NCBI RefSeq assembly: GCF_004402695.1 | Contig: NZ_SOFL01000045.1 | Span: 91,935 to 155,934, forward strand | Source of the DNA: Cryobacterium adonitolivorans | GTDB lineage: Bacteria; Actinomycetota; Actinomycetes; Actinomycetales; Microbacteriaceae | DNA: 64,000 bases | Reading direction: 5' to 3' | Shown: positions 33,505-41,331 of the stretch, one piece after another | How the letters are laid out: the number at the start of each line of letters is the position of its first letter | Numbering within the stretch: position 1 is the stretch's first letter | The notes under the pieces: model-generated | Database searches by the model: none | Seen by the model: only the letters and a program-made list of their open reading frames with translations | What the model was told of the DNA's origin: nothing | Translations under genes and position numbers: made by a program

Positions 33505-33532
33505 CAGGCCGGACCCCGAAGGGCCCGGCCTG
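33505..33532 (-). terminator. Terminator of rpsA
   Basis: A 12-bp stem with one mismatch (33505-33516 with 33521-33532) and a CGAA loop, 40 bp after the rpsA stop. A second hairpin, CCCGGC-TCGC-GCCGGG (33540-33555), stands just before it in the direction of transcription. The tail (TTCCGGTTGACG) is only weakly U-rich. Confidence 0.7.
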
Positions 33533-33571
33533 TACCGGTCCCGGCTCGCGCCGGGCAGGTGATGCTGATTA

Positions 33572-35029
33572 CTAGTTGTTGCTGGAGAGCTTCTCGCGCA
33601 GGGCGGCAAGCGCCTCGTCGTCGGCGAGCGTGCCGGCTCCGGCAGCCTCGCTGGTGAACGAGTTGCCCGCAGCAGACGCGACATCGCCGGGGGCGATGAT
33701 CTCGTCGTTCGCGGAAGCGACCTGCTTCTTGTGAGCCTCCCAGCGAGCCTGGGCTGCAGCGTAGTCCTGCTCCCACTTCTCGCGCTGGGTCTCGAAGCCT
33801 TCGCGCCACTCGTTGGTCTCCGGGTCGAAGCCCTCGGGGTACTTGTAGTTGCCCTGGTCGTCGTACTCGGTGAGCATTCCGTAGAGTGCCGGGTCGAACT
33901 CTGTGCCCTCGGGGTCGACACCATCGTTGGCCTGCTTGAGGCTCAGCGAGATGCGGCGACGCTCCAGGTCGATGTCGATGACCTTGACGAACACCTCGTC
34001 GCCGACCGAGACAACCTGCTCGGCGAGTTCGACGTGCTTGCCGGACAGCTCGGAGATGTGAACCAGGCCCTCGATGCCCTCTGCAACGCGAACGAACGCG
34101 CCGAAGGGGACGAGCTTGGTGACCTTACCCGGTGCAACCTGGCCGATGGCGTGGGTGCGGGCGAAGACCTGCCACGGGTCCTCTTGAGTTGCCTTAAGGG
34201 ACAGGGAAACGCGCTCGCGGTCCAGGTCGACCTCGAGGATCTCGACGGTGACTTCCTGGCCGACCTCGACGACCTCGCTGGCGTGCTCGATGTGCTTCCA
34301 GCTGAGCTCGGAGACGTGAACCAGACCGTCAACGCCACCCAGGTCGACGAACGCACCGAAGTTGACGATCGACGAGACGACGCCCTTGCGGACCTGTCCC
34401 TTCTGGAGGTTGTTGAGGAAGGTGGTGCGGCTCTCGGACTGCGTCTGCTCGAGCAGGGCGCGGCGCGACAGGACGACGTTGTTGCGGTTCTTGTCGAGTT
34501 CGAGGATCTTGGCCTCGATCTCCTGGCCCAGGTACGGGGTCAGGTCGCGAACACGGCGAAGCTCGATGAGCGATGCCGGCAGGAAGCCGCGCAGGCCGAT
34601 GTCGACGATGAGCCCGCCCTTGACGACCTCAATGACCGAACCGGTGACGACTCCGTCGGATTCCTTGATCTTCTCGACGTCGCCCCATGCACGCTCGTAC
34701 TGAGCGCGCTTCTTCGACAGGATGAGACGGCCTTCTTTGTCTTCCTTCTGAAGAACGAGTGCCTCGACCAGGTCGCCGACCTTGACGACCTCGGAGGGGT
34801 CGACGTCGTGCTTGATGGAGAGCTCGCGGGAGGGGATGACACCCTCGGTCTTGTAGCCGACGTCGAGGAGAACCTCGTCGCGGTCGATCTTCACAACGGT
34901 GCCCTCGATGAGGTCGCCGTCGTTGAAGAATTTCAGAGTCTTTTCGACCGCGGCAAGGAAGTCTTCAGCAGATCCGATGTCGTTGATGGCGACCTGCTTG
35001 GGTGCCCGTTCGGTCGTTGCGATTGTCAT
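33572..35029 (-). CDS. rpsA: 30S ribosomal protein S1
   Basis: A 485-residue S1 with four OB-fold S1 repeats (roughly residues 36-105, 123-187, 208-276 and 293-362), as is usual in actinobacteria, against six in E. coli. The C-terminal third is acidic and alanine-rich with no fold evident. The protein helps bind structured mRNA to the 30S subunit. It is transcribed alone with a long leader (about 100 nt from the predicted start site) and its own terminator. Confidence 0.97.
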   Translation of the reverse strand: MTIATTERAPKQVAINDIGSAEDFLAAVEKTLKFFNDGDLIEGTVVKIDRDEVLLDVGYKTEGVIPSRELSIKHDVDPSEVVKVGDLVEALVLQKEDKEGRLILSKKRAQYERAWGDVEKIKESDGVVTGSVIEVVKGGLIVDIGLRGFLPASLIELRRVRDLTPYLGQEIEAKILELDKNRNNVVLSRRALLEQTQSESRTTFLNNLQKGQVRKGVVSSIVNFGAFVDLGGVDGLVHVSELSWKHIEHASEVVEVGQEVTVEILEVDLDRERVSLSLKATQEDPWQVFARTHAIGQVAPGKVTKLVPFGAFVRVAEGIEGLVHISELSGKHVELAEQVVSVGDEVFVKVIDIDLERRRISLSLKQANDGVDPEGTEFDPALYGMLTEYDDQGNYKYPEGFDPETNEWREGFETQREKWEQDYAAAQARWEAHKKQVASANDEIIAPGDVASAAGNSFTSEAAGAGTLADDEALAALREKLSSNN

Positions 35030-35119
35030 GTAGTAGTTGCTCCAGGATGGACATATTCGGGCCAGAAGGGACGGTCGTGCGATACAAATTCAGGGTCCGC
35101 GACTGGCAGCGGCTAATTC

Positions 35120-35133
35120 GTCACAAGCGTGAC
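35120..35133. promoter_or_regulatory. Inverted repeat at the predicted rpsA transcription start
   Basis: GTCAC-AAGC-GTGAC lies right where transcription from the predicted rpsA promoter would begin. It could be an operator or the first hairpin of the leader. Confidence 0.45.
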
Positions 35134-35138
35134 AGTAA

Positions 35139-35168
35139 AGCTTAGCTGTTTCGGGCGGGCCCCGGCAA
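35139..35168 (-). promoter_or_regulatory. Candidate rpsA promoter
   Basis: On the minus strand TTGCCG (35168-35163), an 18-bp spacer and TAAGCT (35144-35139) form a reasonable SigA-type promoter. It is the best candidate in the 309-bp stretch 35030-35338 between rpsA and the DUF885 gene. I see no other gene or RNA in that stretch. Confidence 0.55.
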
Positions 35169-35338
35169 CCCGTTTCCGGCGACGGTGCACAGGCAGTTCA
35201 CACTGGTTCGACCGGGTATCGAAACGACCCCGAGTACTCCTAGACGGTGCCGACGAAAGGCAGGGTACCGGTGACTCGTGGATGCAGTCCCGTCAGGTCG
35301 CCGCCGCGACCTCGCACGGCGAGAGCCTCGGCACCGGG

Positions 35339-37015
35339 CTAACTCTGCAGCGCCGATTCGAGGGTGTCTAGGCCGACCCCGCCGAGGTCCAGGGCGCGGC
35401 GGTGGAACTCCTTGATGTTGAAGGCCGTTCCCTCTCGTGCCTGGGCGTCGTCGCGCAGCCGTTCCCAGATGCGCTGGCCGACCTTGTACGACGGTGCCTG
35501 ACCGGGCCAGCCCAGGTACCGGTTCACCTCGAACGTGACGAAGCCCTCGTTCATGTTCACGTTCCTGGCCAGGAAGTCGAAGGCGTAGTCCGCGGTCCAG
35601 GTCTGCGACCCGTCCGGCACCTTCTTGCCCAGGTGCACGCCGATGTCCAGCACCACGCGGGCGGCACGCATCCGCTGCCCGTCGAGCATGCCCAGCCGGT
35701 CGGCCGGATCGTCGAGGTAGCCCAGCTGTTCCATCAGCCGCTCGGCGTACAGCGCCCAGCCCTCGGCGTGCCCGGAGGTGCCGGCCAGCTGGCGACGCCA
35801 GGTGTTCAGGGTCGCCCGGTTGTACACCGCCTGGCCGATCTGCAGGTGGTGTCCGGGGATCCCTTCGTGGTACACCGTGGTGAGCTCGCGCCAGGTGTCG
35901 AATTCGGTGACGCCGACGGGCACCGACCACCACATCCGGCCGGGGCGGGAGAAGTCGTCGGTGGGCCCTGTGTAGTAGATCCCGCCCTCCTGGGTGGGCG
36001 CGATCATGCACTCCAGGCGGCGTATCTCCTCGGGGATGTCGAACTGGGTTTCGCCGAGTTCGGCGATCGCCCTGTCGCTGGTTTCCTGCATCCAGCGTTG
36101 CAGGGCGTCGGTGCCGTGCAGCTTCCGGGCCGGGTCGGTGTCCAGGTACGCGATCGATTCGAGGACGGTGGCGCCGGGCTTGATCTGCCTGGCCACGCTC
36201 TCCTGTTCCTCGGTCATGCGGGCGAGTTCCTGGATGCCCCACTCGTAGGTCTCGTCGAGGTCGATGGTGGCGCCCAGGAAGCTCCGGGAGCTCAGCGCGT
36301 AGTGCTCGCGCCCGACGGCATCCTGCTCGGTGGCCCGCGGTGCGAGCTCGTCGGCGAGGAACGTTGCCAGCCGTTCGTAGGCGGAGGCCGCCGCACCGGC
36401 CCCGGTGCCGAGGTCGGTGGCCAGGGAGGCCGGCAGTGAACCCTGTTCCAGGCCGGCCTCGGCGACGAAGTGGTTGAAGAACCCGTCGTTGGCGGCGTTG
36501 CGCCTGGCCTGGCCGAGCACCTCTCGCACCTGCCGGAGGGCCGGCGTGATGCCCTGCTCGATGCCCAGCCGCAGGGTCTCGATGTAGCCGGTGATGGCCG
36601 CCGGCACGGCGTCCAGGCGTGCGGAGATGTTGCGCCAGTCGTCGACCGTGCCGGTGGGCATGAGATCGAAGACCTCACGGATGCCCTGCGCGGGTGAGGC
36701 GATGACGTTGAGGTCGCGCAACTGCAGCCGGGCCTCGGAGCTCTCCAGGTCCAGCGCGAGGGTGCTGCGCAGATCCGTGCGGGTGACCCGGTCCACGTCG
36801 TCGACCGGGGCGGTGTCGTCCAGGCGCCGGATGGTGCCGGCCGCGGCCTGCACGTACGCCGCGTGCCCGTCCGGCGAGTAGTCAGCGAGGCCGGAACCGT
36901 CGGCGGACCGACCGATGTAGGTGCCCACCGTGGGATCGAGCGACACCAGGGTGTCGACCCATTCTTCGGCGATCTGGTCGATGGGGGTGGGCGTCCGGCC
37001 TTCGTTCAGAGTCAT
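35339..37015 (-). CDS. DUF885 domain protein, putative metallohydrolase
   Basis: A 558-residue protein that is almost entirely one DUF885 domain. The family marker HEGIPGHHLQIGQ (near residue 380) resembles a zinc-binding, peptidase-like centre, and downstream conserved segments include EGWALYAERLMEQLG and the YKVGQRIWERLRDDAQ region. No signal peptide is seen, so it is cytoplasmic. The substrate is unknown; a metal-dependent peptidase role is inferred from the motif. It follows polA on the same strand after 25 bp and may be co-transcribed with it. Confidence 0.88.
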   Translation of the reverse strand: MTLNEGRTPTPIDQIAEEWVDTLVSLDPTVGTYIGRSADGSGLADYSPDGHAAYVQAAAGTIRRLDDTAPVDDVDRVTRTDLRSTLALDLESSEARLQLRDLNVIASPAQGIREVFDLMPTGTVDDWRNISARLDAVPAAITGYIETLRLGIEQGITPALRQVREVLGQARRNAANDGFFNHFVAEAGLEQGSLPASLATDLGTGAGAAASAYERLATFLADELAPRATEQDAVGREHYALSSRSFLGATIDLDETYEWGIQELARMTEEQESVARQIKPGATVLESIAYLDTDPARKLHGTDALQRWMQETSDRAIAELGETQFDIPEEIRRLECMIAPTQEGGIYYTGPTDDFSRPGRMWWSVPVGVTEFDTWRELTTVYHEGIPGHHLQIGQAVYNRATLNTWRRQLAGTSGHAEGWALYAERLMEQLGYLDDPADRLGMLDGQRMRAARVVLDIGVHLGKKVPDGSQTWTADYAFDFLARNVNMNEGFVTFEVNRYLGWPGQAPSYKVGQRIWERLRDDAQAREGTAFNIKEFHRRALDLGGVGLDTLESALQS

Positions 37016-37040
37016 CCTCCGAGCCTAGGACATGGCCTCG

Positions 37041-39731
37041 TCAGTGCGCGGCGGCGTCCCAGTTGGCCCCTCTGCCCACCTGCACGTCCAGGGGCACGAG
37101 CAGATCGGCGGCGGACTCCATCCGCTGGGTGACCACGTGCTGCAGGGCGTCCCACTCCCCCGGTGCCACCTCGAAGATCAGTTCGTCGTGCACCTGCAGC
37201 ATCATGCGGCTCCGCAGGTCCTGCTCGCGCAGGTCGTCGGCGATGTTGTTCATCGCGATCTTCATCAGGTCGGCGGCCGAACCCTGAATGGGTGCGTTCA
37301 GCGCCGCCCGTTCGGCGTTGTCGCGCAGCACCCGGTTGGGGCTGTTCAGTTCGGGGAACGGCCGGCGCCGGCCGAAGATCGTCGTGGTGTACCCGTCGAC
37401 CTTGGCCTGCTCGACAACCCGGCGCAGGTAGTCGCGCACGGCGCCGAACCTCGCGAAGTAGTCGGCGATGAGCTGCTTGGCCTCGCGCGATTCGATGCGC
37501 AGCTGCTTGGACAGGCCGAAGGCGCTGAGCCCGTAGGCGAGGCCGTACGACATGGCCTTGACCTTGTTGCGCATCTCCCCTGTCACCTCTTCCGGAGCCA
37601 CGCCGAAGACCCTCGCGCCGACGAATCGGTGCAGGTCTTCGCCGGCGTTGAACGCTTCGATGAGGCCGGCGTCCTCGGAGAGGTGCGCCATGATGCGCAT
37701 CTCGATCTGCGAGTAGTCGGCAGTGAGGAGGCTCTCGGAGCCGGACCCGGCGTGGAACGCGGCCCGGATGCGGCGGCCCTCCTCGGTGCGGACGGGAATG
37801 TTCTGCAGGTTCGGGTCCGTGGAGGAGATCCGGCCGGTGGCGGTGCCGATCTGCACATAGGTGGTGTGGATGCGGCCGGTGTCGTCGATGGCCCTGTCCA
37901 GTGTTTCCACGATCTGACGCAGCTTCGTGGCGTCCCGGTGCTTCAGGAGCAGGTCGAGGAACGGGTGCGGGTTGCTGGCCTGCAGGTCGGCGAGTGCACC
38001 GGCATCCGTGGTGAAACCGGTCTTGTTGGCCCGGGTGCGCGGCATGCCCAGCTGGTCGAAGAGCACCTCCTGCAGTTGCTTGGGCGAGCCGAGGTTGACC
38101 TCGCGGCCGATCTGGGCATAAGCGCCGGCCGCGAGCTCCGCCGCGGTGTCGCCCAGCTGCACCGACAGCGCCGCGAGTTCGGTGTGGTTGACGGCCACAC
38201 CGGCCAGTTCCATGCCGGCCAGCGTCATCAGGGTGGGCATCTCGATGTCGGTCAGCACGGTCAGGGAGCCCTCGTCGAGCAGCCCGGCCAGGGTGGCGGC
38301 GAGGCGCACCGTGTACCAGGAGTCCACGGCGACCCCGCCGGCGACGCTCTCATCGGGCACCAGCTGGTTGGGGTCGACGACGGGCAGCGTCTCGTCGAGG
38401 TAGCGCGTGACGAGGTCGGCCAGGGTCTTGTCCGGGCCGCCCGGGCGCAGGAGCCAGCCGGCCACCAGGGTGTCGATGGCCAGTCCGGACAGGACCAGGC
38501 CGGCCCGGGTGAGGGCCTTCACCTGCGGCTTGGCGTCGTGCATGACCTTGGGGCCGGGCCCGGCCAGCCACTCTTCGAGCGGCAGGTAGTCGGCACGCTG
38601 GGGCTGCCAGGCCACGGTCGCGGTCTCGGTGACGGTGGCGAGACCGAAGCCGATGGGCAGGCCGTCCAGCACCTCGACGGTCACGGAGATGGCCGTTCCG
38701 GCCGCGGTCATCCGGTCCAGCCAGGTGGCCAGTTCCTCGTCGAGCAGCTCTCGTTGCACCGGCGCCTTCGCCGCCACCTGGGCCTCCGGGACCGGGACGA
38801 CCGCGCTGGCGGGGCCGGTGCCGATCCCGTTCCCGTCGCCGTTTCCTTCGAGCTTGATGACCCGGTCGAGCAGGGTGCGGAATTCCAGGCGCCCGAAGAC
38901 GTCGCGCACGGCGTCCTCATCGATGGGGCCGCGCACCAGGTCGCCGAGTTCGACGGGCAGCTCCAGGTCGGTGACCAGCCGGTTGAGCCGGCGATTGCGG
39001 ATCGCGTTGTCCTTCTGCTCGCGGAGGTTGGCACCCACGACCCCGGTGATCTCGTCGGCGTGTTCGAGGATCGCGTCCAGGCTGCCGAACCTCTCCAGCC
39101 ACTTCACGGCGGTCTTCTCGCCCACCTTGCTGATACCGATCAGGTTGTCACTGGTCTCGCCGACCAGGGCGGCGATGTCCGGGTACTGCTCGGGGGCGAT
39201 GCCGTACTTCTCGCGCACCTTGGCCGGGTCGTACCGGGTGAGCGCGGACACGCCCTGACTGGCCGGGTAGAGCAGGGTGACGGTCTCGTTGACCAGCTGG
39301 ATGGTGTCCCGGTCGCCGGACACCACGTACACGTCATAGCCCTCGGCGGTGCCGCGCACCGACAGGGTCGCGAGGATGTCGTCTGCCTCGTAGTCGTCCT
39401 TGGTGAGGGTGGTGATGTTCATGGCCTTGAGGGCCTCCTGCAGGAGCGGCACCTGGCCCTTGAACTCCGACGGCGTGACGGCCCTGGTGCCCTTGTACTC
39501 CGGGTAGTCCCTGGTGCGGAATGAGTACCGGGAGATGTCGAACGCCACGGCGATGTGGCTCGGATTCTCGTTGCGGATCAGGCTCAGCAGCATTGACAGG
39601 AACCCGTGGATGGCGTTGGTGTGCTGCCCGTCCCTGGTTTGGAAACTGTCGATGGGCAGGGCGTGAAAGGCCCGGTAGGCCAGCGAGTGGCCATCGATGA
39701 TCATCAGGGTAGGCTTTTTTGATTCCGACAC
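37041..39731 (-). CDS. polA: DNA polymerase I
   Basis: An 896-residue family A polymerase for gap filling in repair and Okazaki processing. The N-terminal 5'-3' exonuclease/flap domain (about 1-300) has IIDGHSLAYRAFHAL, the acidic KDDYEADDILATL and GDRDTIQL. The middle domain lacks the D-x-E proofreading motif, as in other actinobacterial Pol I. The polymerase domain has motif A DYSQIEMRIMAHL, motif B with KAMSYGLAYGLS, and motif C QVHDELIFEV. It starts with GTG 39731 and diverges from a thioesterase gene. The 3'-5' exonuclease is predicted to be inactive. Confidence 0.97.
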   Translation of the reverse strand: MSESKKPTLMIIDGHSLAYRAFHALPIDSFQTRDGQHTNAIHGFLSMLLSLIRNENPSHIAVAFDISRYSFRTRDYPEYKGTRAVTPSEFKGQVPLLQEALKAMNITTLTKDDYEADDILATLSVRGTAEGYDVYVVSGDRDTIQLVNETVTLLYPASQGVSALTRYDPAKVREKYGIAPEQYPDIAALVGETSDNLIGISKVGEKTAVKWLERFGSLDAILEHADEITGVVGANLREQKDNAIRNRRLNRLVTDLELPVELGDLVRGPIDEDAVRDVFGRLEFRTLLDRVIKLEGNGDGNGIGTGPASAVVPVPEAQVAAKAPVQRELLDEELATWLDRMTAAGTAISVTVEVLDGLPIGFGLATVTETATVAWQPQRADYLPLEEWLAGPGPKVMHDAKPQVKALTRAGLVLSGLAIDTLVAGWLLRPGGPDKTLADLVTRYLDETLPVVDPNQLVPDESVAGGVAVDSWYTVRLAATLAGLLDEGSLTVLTDIEMPTLMTLAGMELAGVAVNHTELAALSVQLGDTAAELAAGAYAQIGREVNLGSPKQLQEVLFDQLGMPRTRANKTGFTTDAGALADLQASNPHPFLDLLLKHRDATKLRQIVETLDRAIDDTGRIHTTYVQIGTATGRISSTDPNLQNIPVRTEEGRRIRAAFHAGSGSESLLTADYSQIEMRIMAHLSEDAGLIEAFNAGEDLHRFVGARVFGVAPEEVTGEMRNKVKAMSYGLAYGLSAFGLSKQLRIESREAKQLIADYFARFGAVRDYLRRVVEQAKVDGYTTTIFGRRRPFPELNSPNRVLRDNAERAALNAPIQGSAADLMKIAMNNIADDLREQDLRSRMMLQVHDELIFEVAPGEWDALQHVVTQRMESAADLLVPLDVQVGRGANWDAAAH

Positions 39732-39786
39732 AGTCCCAGCCTACAAGCCGCCTCTGGTGGGGCTGAGCCGAGCCACGAGGGTGACC

Positions 39787-40239
39787 ATGACCGAGAACGA
39801 CATGCCCGAGAGCACAACGCCCGAGACCACCGACTTCCTCGCCTGGACGAAGGCGCGCGGCGCCGGCGACCTGGCCGACAAGATGGGCATCGAGTTCACC
39901 GAGTTCTCGCTCGAGAGGGCGGTGGCGCGGATGCCCGTCGAGGGCAACACCCAGCCGGCGATGCTGCTGCACGGCGGCGCCTACGTGGTGATGGGTGAGT
40001 CGCTCGGATCGATGTCGGCCAACCTGCACGCCGGTCCGGGCAAGCTCGCCGTGGGCATCGAGATCAACGCCAGCCACACCGGCTCGGCCACTTCCGGCTA
40101 CGTCACGGCCGTGTGCACCCCGATCCACCTGGGCCGCACGCTCACCACCCACGAGATCGTGGTCACCGACGACGGGGGACGGCGCTGCTCGACGATCCGC
40201 ATCACCAACCTGATCCTCGACCAGCCGGCAGCGAGCTGA
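39787..40239 (+). CDS. Hotdog-fold thioesterase (PaaI family)
   Basis: A 150-residue single hotdog-domain protein. It contains GIEFTEFSLERAVARMPVEGN, the catalytic-loop region LLHGGAYVVMGESLGS and the NASHTGSATSGYVTAVCTPIHLGRT segment. Members hydrolyse acyl-CoA or aryl-CoA thioesters; EntH/PaaI/YdiI-like activity is likely but the substrate is unknown. ATG 39787 is preceded by GAGG at six bases; GTG 39781 is an alternative. Divergent from polA and followed by a bidirectional terminator. Confidence 0.9.
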   Translation: MTENDMPESTTPETTDFLAWTKARGAGDLADKMGIEFTEFSLERAVARMPVEGNTQPAMLLHGGAYVVMGESLGSMSANLHAGPGKLAVGIEINASHTGSATSGYVTAVCTPIHLGRTLTTHEIVVTDDGGRRCSTIRITNLILDQPAAS

Positions 40240-40262
40240 TCCGCCAGGTCTGAGCGCGAAAA

Positions 40263-40290
40263 AGCGGGTCCCTCACCGGAGGGACCCGCT
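40263..40290. terminator. Bidirectional terminator between thioesterase and pdtaR
   Basis: A perfect 12-bp stem (40263-40274 with 40279-40290) with an ACCG loop, flanked by A5 on the left and T6 on the right. This is the strongest intrinsic terminator in the window. Confidence 0.95.
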
Positions 40291-40308
40291 TTTTTCGTGA
40301 CGGTGGTG

Positions 40309-40340
40309 GCAGCGCTATTTCTTAGCAGCGCTATTTCTTG
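40309..40340. repeat. 16-bp tandem duplication at the pdtaR stop codon
   Basis: GCAGCGCTATTTCTTA (40309-40324) and GCAGCGCTATTTCTTG (40325-40340) are identical at 15 of 16 bases. The second copy holds the last codons and TAG stop (40331-40333) of the response regulator on the minus strand. The first copy lies wholly in its 3' untranslated region. Confidence 0.95.
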
Positions 40341-40936
40341 GCAGAGAGCTGTTCGATGATCGCCTGGGCGACATCGTGCATGGTCAGGCGGCGGTCCATG
40401 GACGCCTTCTGGATCCAGCGGAAGGCCTCGGGCTCGGTCAGGCCCATCTTCTCGTTGAGGAGGCCCTTGGCCCGGTCGACGAGCTTGCGGGTCTCGAAGC
40501 GTTCGACCAGATCAGCGACCTCGGCCTCGAGCGTGATGATCTGGCTGTAACGCGAAAGGGCGATCTCGATCGCGGGCAGCAGGTCGTTCGGCGTGAACGG
40601 CTTCACGACATACGCCAGCGCGCCGGCCTCGCTCGCGCGCTCGACCAGTTCCTTCTGGCTGAACGCCGTGAGCAGCACGACGGGGGCGATGTGCGCCTTC
40701 GTGATGCGTTCCGCGGCTGAGATCCCGTCGAGGTGGGGCATCTTGACGTCCATGATCACCAGGTCGGGGCGGAGCTCGGTGGCCAGGGCCACGGCGGTCT
40801 CGCCGTCACCAGCTTCGCCCACCACCTCGAATCCGTTGTCTCGGAGGATCTCGACGATGTCGAGCCTGATGAGGGATTCATCCTCCGCTACGACGACGCG
40901 GCGGGGGGGTACTGGAGTAGTCTCTTGGTCGGTCAC
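40331..40936 (-). CDS. pdtaR: ANTAR-domain response regulator (PdtaR-like)
   Basis: A 201-residue response regulator. The receiver domain (about 12-128) has the acidic pocket E18/D19, phospho-acceptor D63 in IMDVKMP, and K112 in VKPF. The C-terminal ANTAR domain (about 137-195) binds RNA and works as an antiterminator on paired hairpins. In mycobacteria the PdtaS-PdtaR pair controls such RNAs; no kinase gene is nearby here. GTG 40936 (VTDQETTP) is the preferred start, although it lacks a clear ribosome-binding site. Upstream extension would run into the tRNA-Leu gene. pyk is its conserved neighbour. Confidence 0.93.
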   Translation of the reverse strand: MTDQETTPVPPRRVVVAEDESLIRLDIVEILRDNGFEVVGEAGDGETAVALATELRPDLVIMDVKMPHLDGISAAERITKAHIAPVVLLTAFSQKELVERASEAGALAYVVKPFTPNDLLPAIEIALSRYSQIITLEAEVADLVERFETRKLVDRAKGLLNEKMGLTEPEAFRWIQKASMDRRLTMHDVAQAIIEQLSAKK

Positions 40937-40974
40937 AGCCAAAAGCCTACGGTATTCTGGAGCAGGTGATGTGA

Positions 40975-41060
40975 GCCGGTGTGGCGGAATGGCAGACGCG
41001 GAGCACTCAAAATGCTTTGTTCGCAAGGACGTGTGGGTTCGAGTCCCACCACCGGTACCA
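40975..41060 (+). tRNA. tRNA-Leu (anticodon CAA)
   Basis: An 86-nt class II tRNA. The acceptor stem GCCGGTG pairs with CACCGGT (G1-U72 wobble), followed by A and an encoded CCA (41058-41060). The anticodon stem GAGCA/TGCTT holds the loop CTCAAAA, giving anticodon CAA, which reads UUG. A long variable arm (TGTTCGCAAGGACG) and a T-arm with GTGGG-TTCGAGT-CCCAC follow. UUG is rare in this GC-rich genome. Confidence 0.97.
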
Positions 41061-41063
41061 CCT

Positions 41064-41109
41064 CACCGCATGCCCGTTGCCCGGTTCCACCGGCGGCGGG
41101 CATGCGGTG
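41064..41109 (+). terminator. Terminator of tRNA-Leu
   Basis: A perfect 13-bp stem, CACCGCATGCCCG (41064-41076) with its complement (41097-41109), starting three bases after the tRNA CCA. The 20-nt loop contains a second small GC hairpin. The tail is TTTCTGG. Confidence 0.85.
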
Positions 41110-41269
41110 TTTCTGGCCTCTGCCTTCCCGGCAGCCGGGCGCACGGCGCCCGCGCACGCCCTTGTCAGCGATCGTTCGCGTCATCCGGTGGGGTGGCCGC
41201 GGCGCGGGCGCACAGGCGCCCATCGGCCGTGCACGGCCGCTCAGCGCGCTCTGGTCGCGGGGACGACAA

Positions 41270-41297
41270 CAGCCCCGCGGATTTCTCCGCGGGGCTG
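41270..41297 (-). terminator. Terminator of the gltB-gltD-pyk end
   Basis: An 11-bp perfect stem, CAGCCCCGCGG with its complement, and a 6-nt loop, 34 bp after the pyk stop. The minus-strand tail (TTGTCGTCC) is only weakly U-rich. Confidence 0.75.
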
Positions 41298-41331
41298 CCT
41301 GACGGCACGAGACGTGTCGCCTGTCTGTTGC

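Noticed and set aside
37041..39731. Polymerase I lacking the 3'-5' exonuclease D-x-E motif as a novelty
   Set aside because: Loss of Pol I proofreading residues is a known trait of actinobacterial Pol I.
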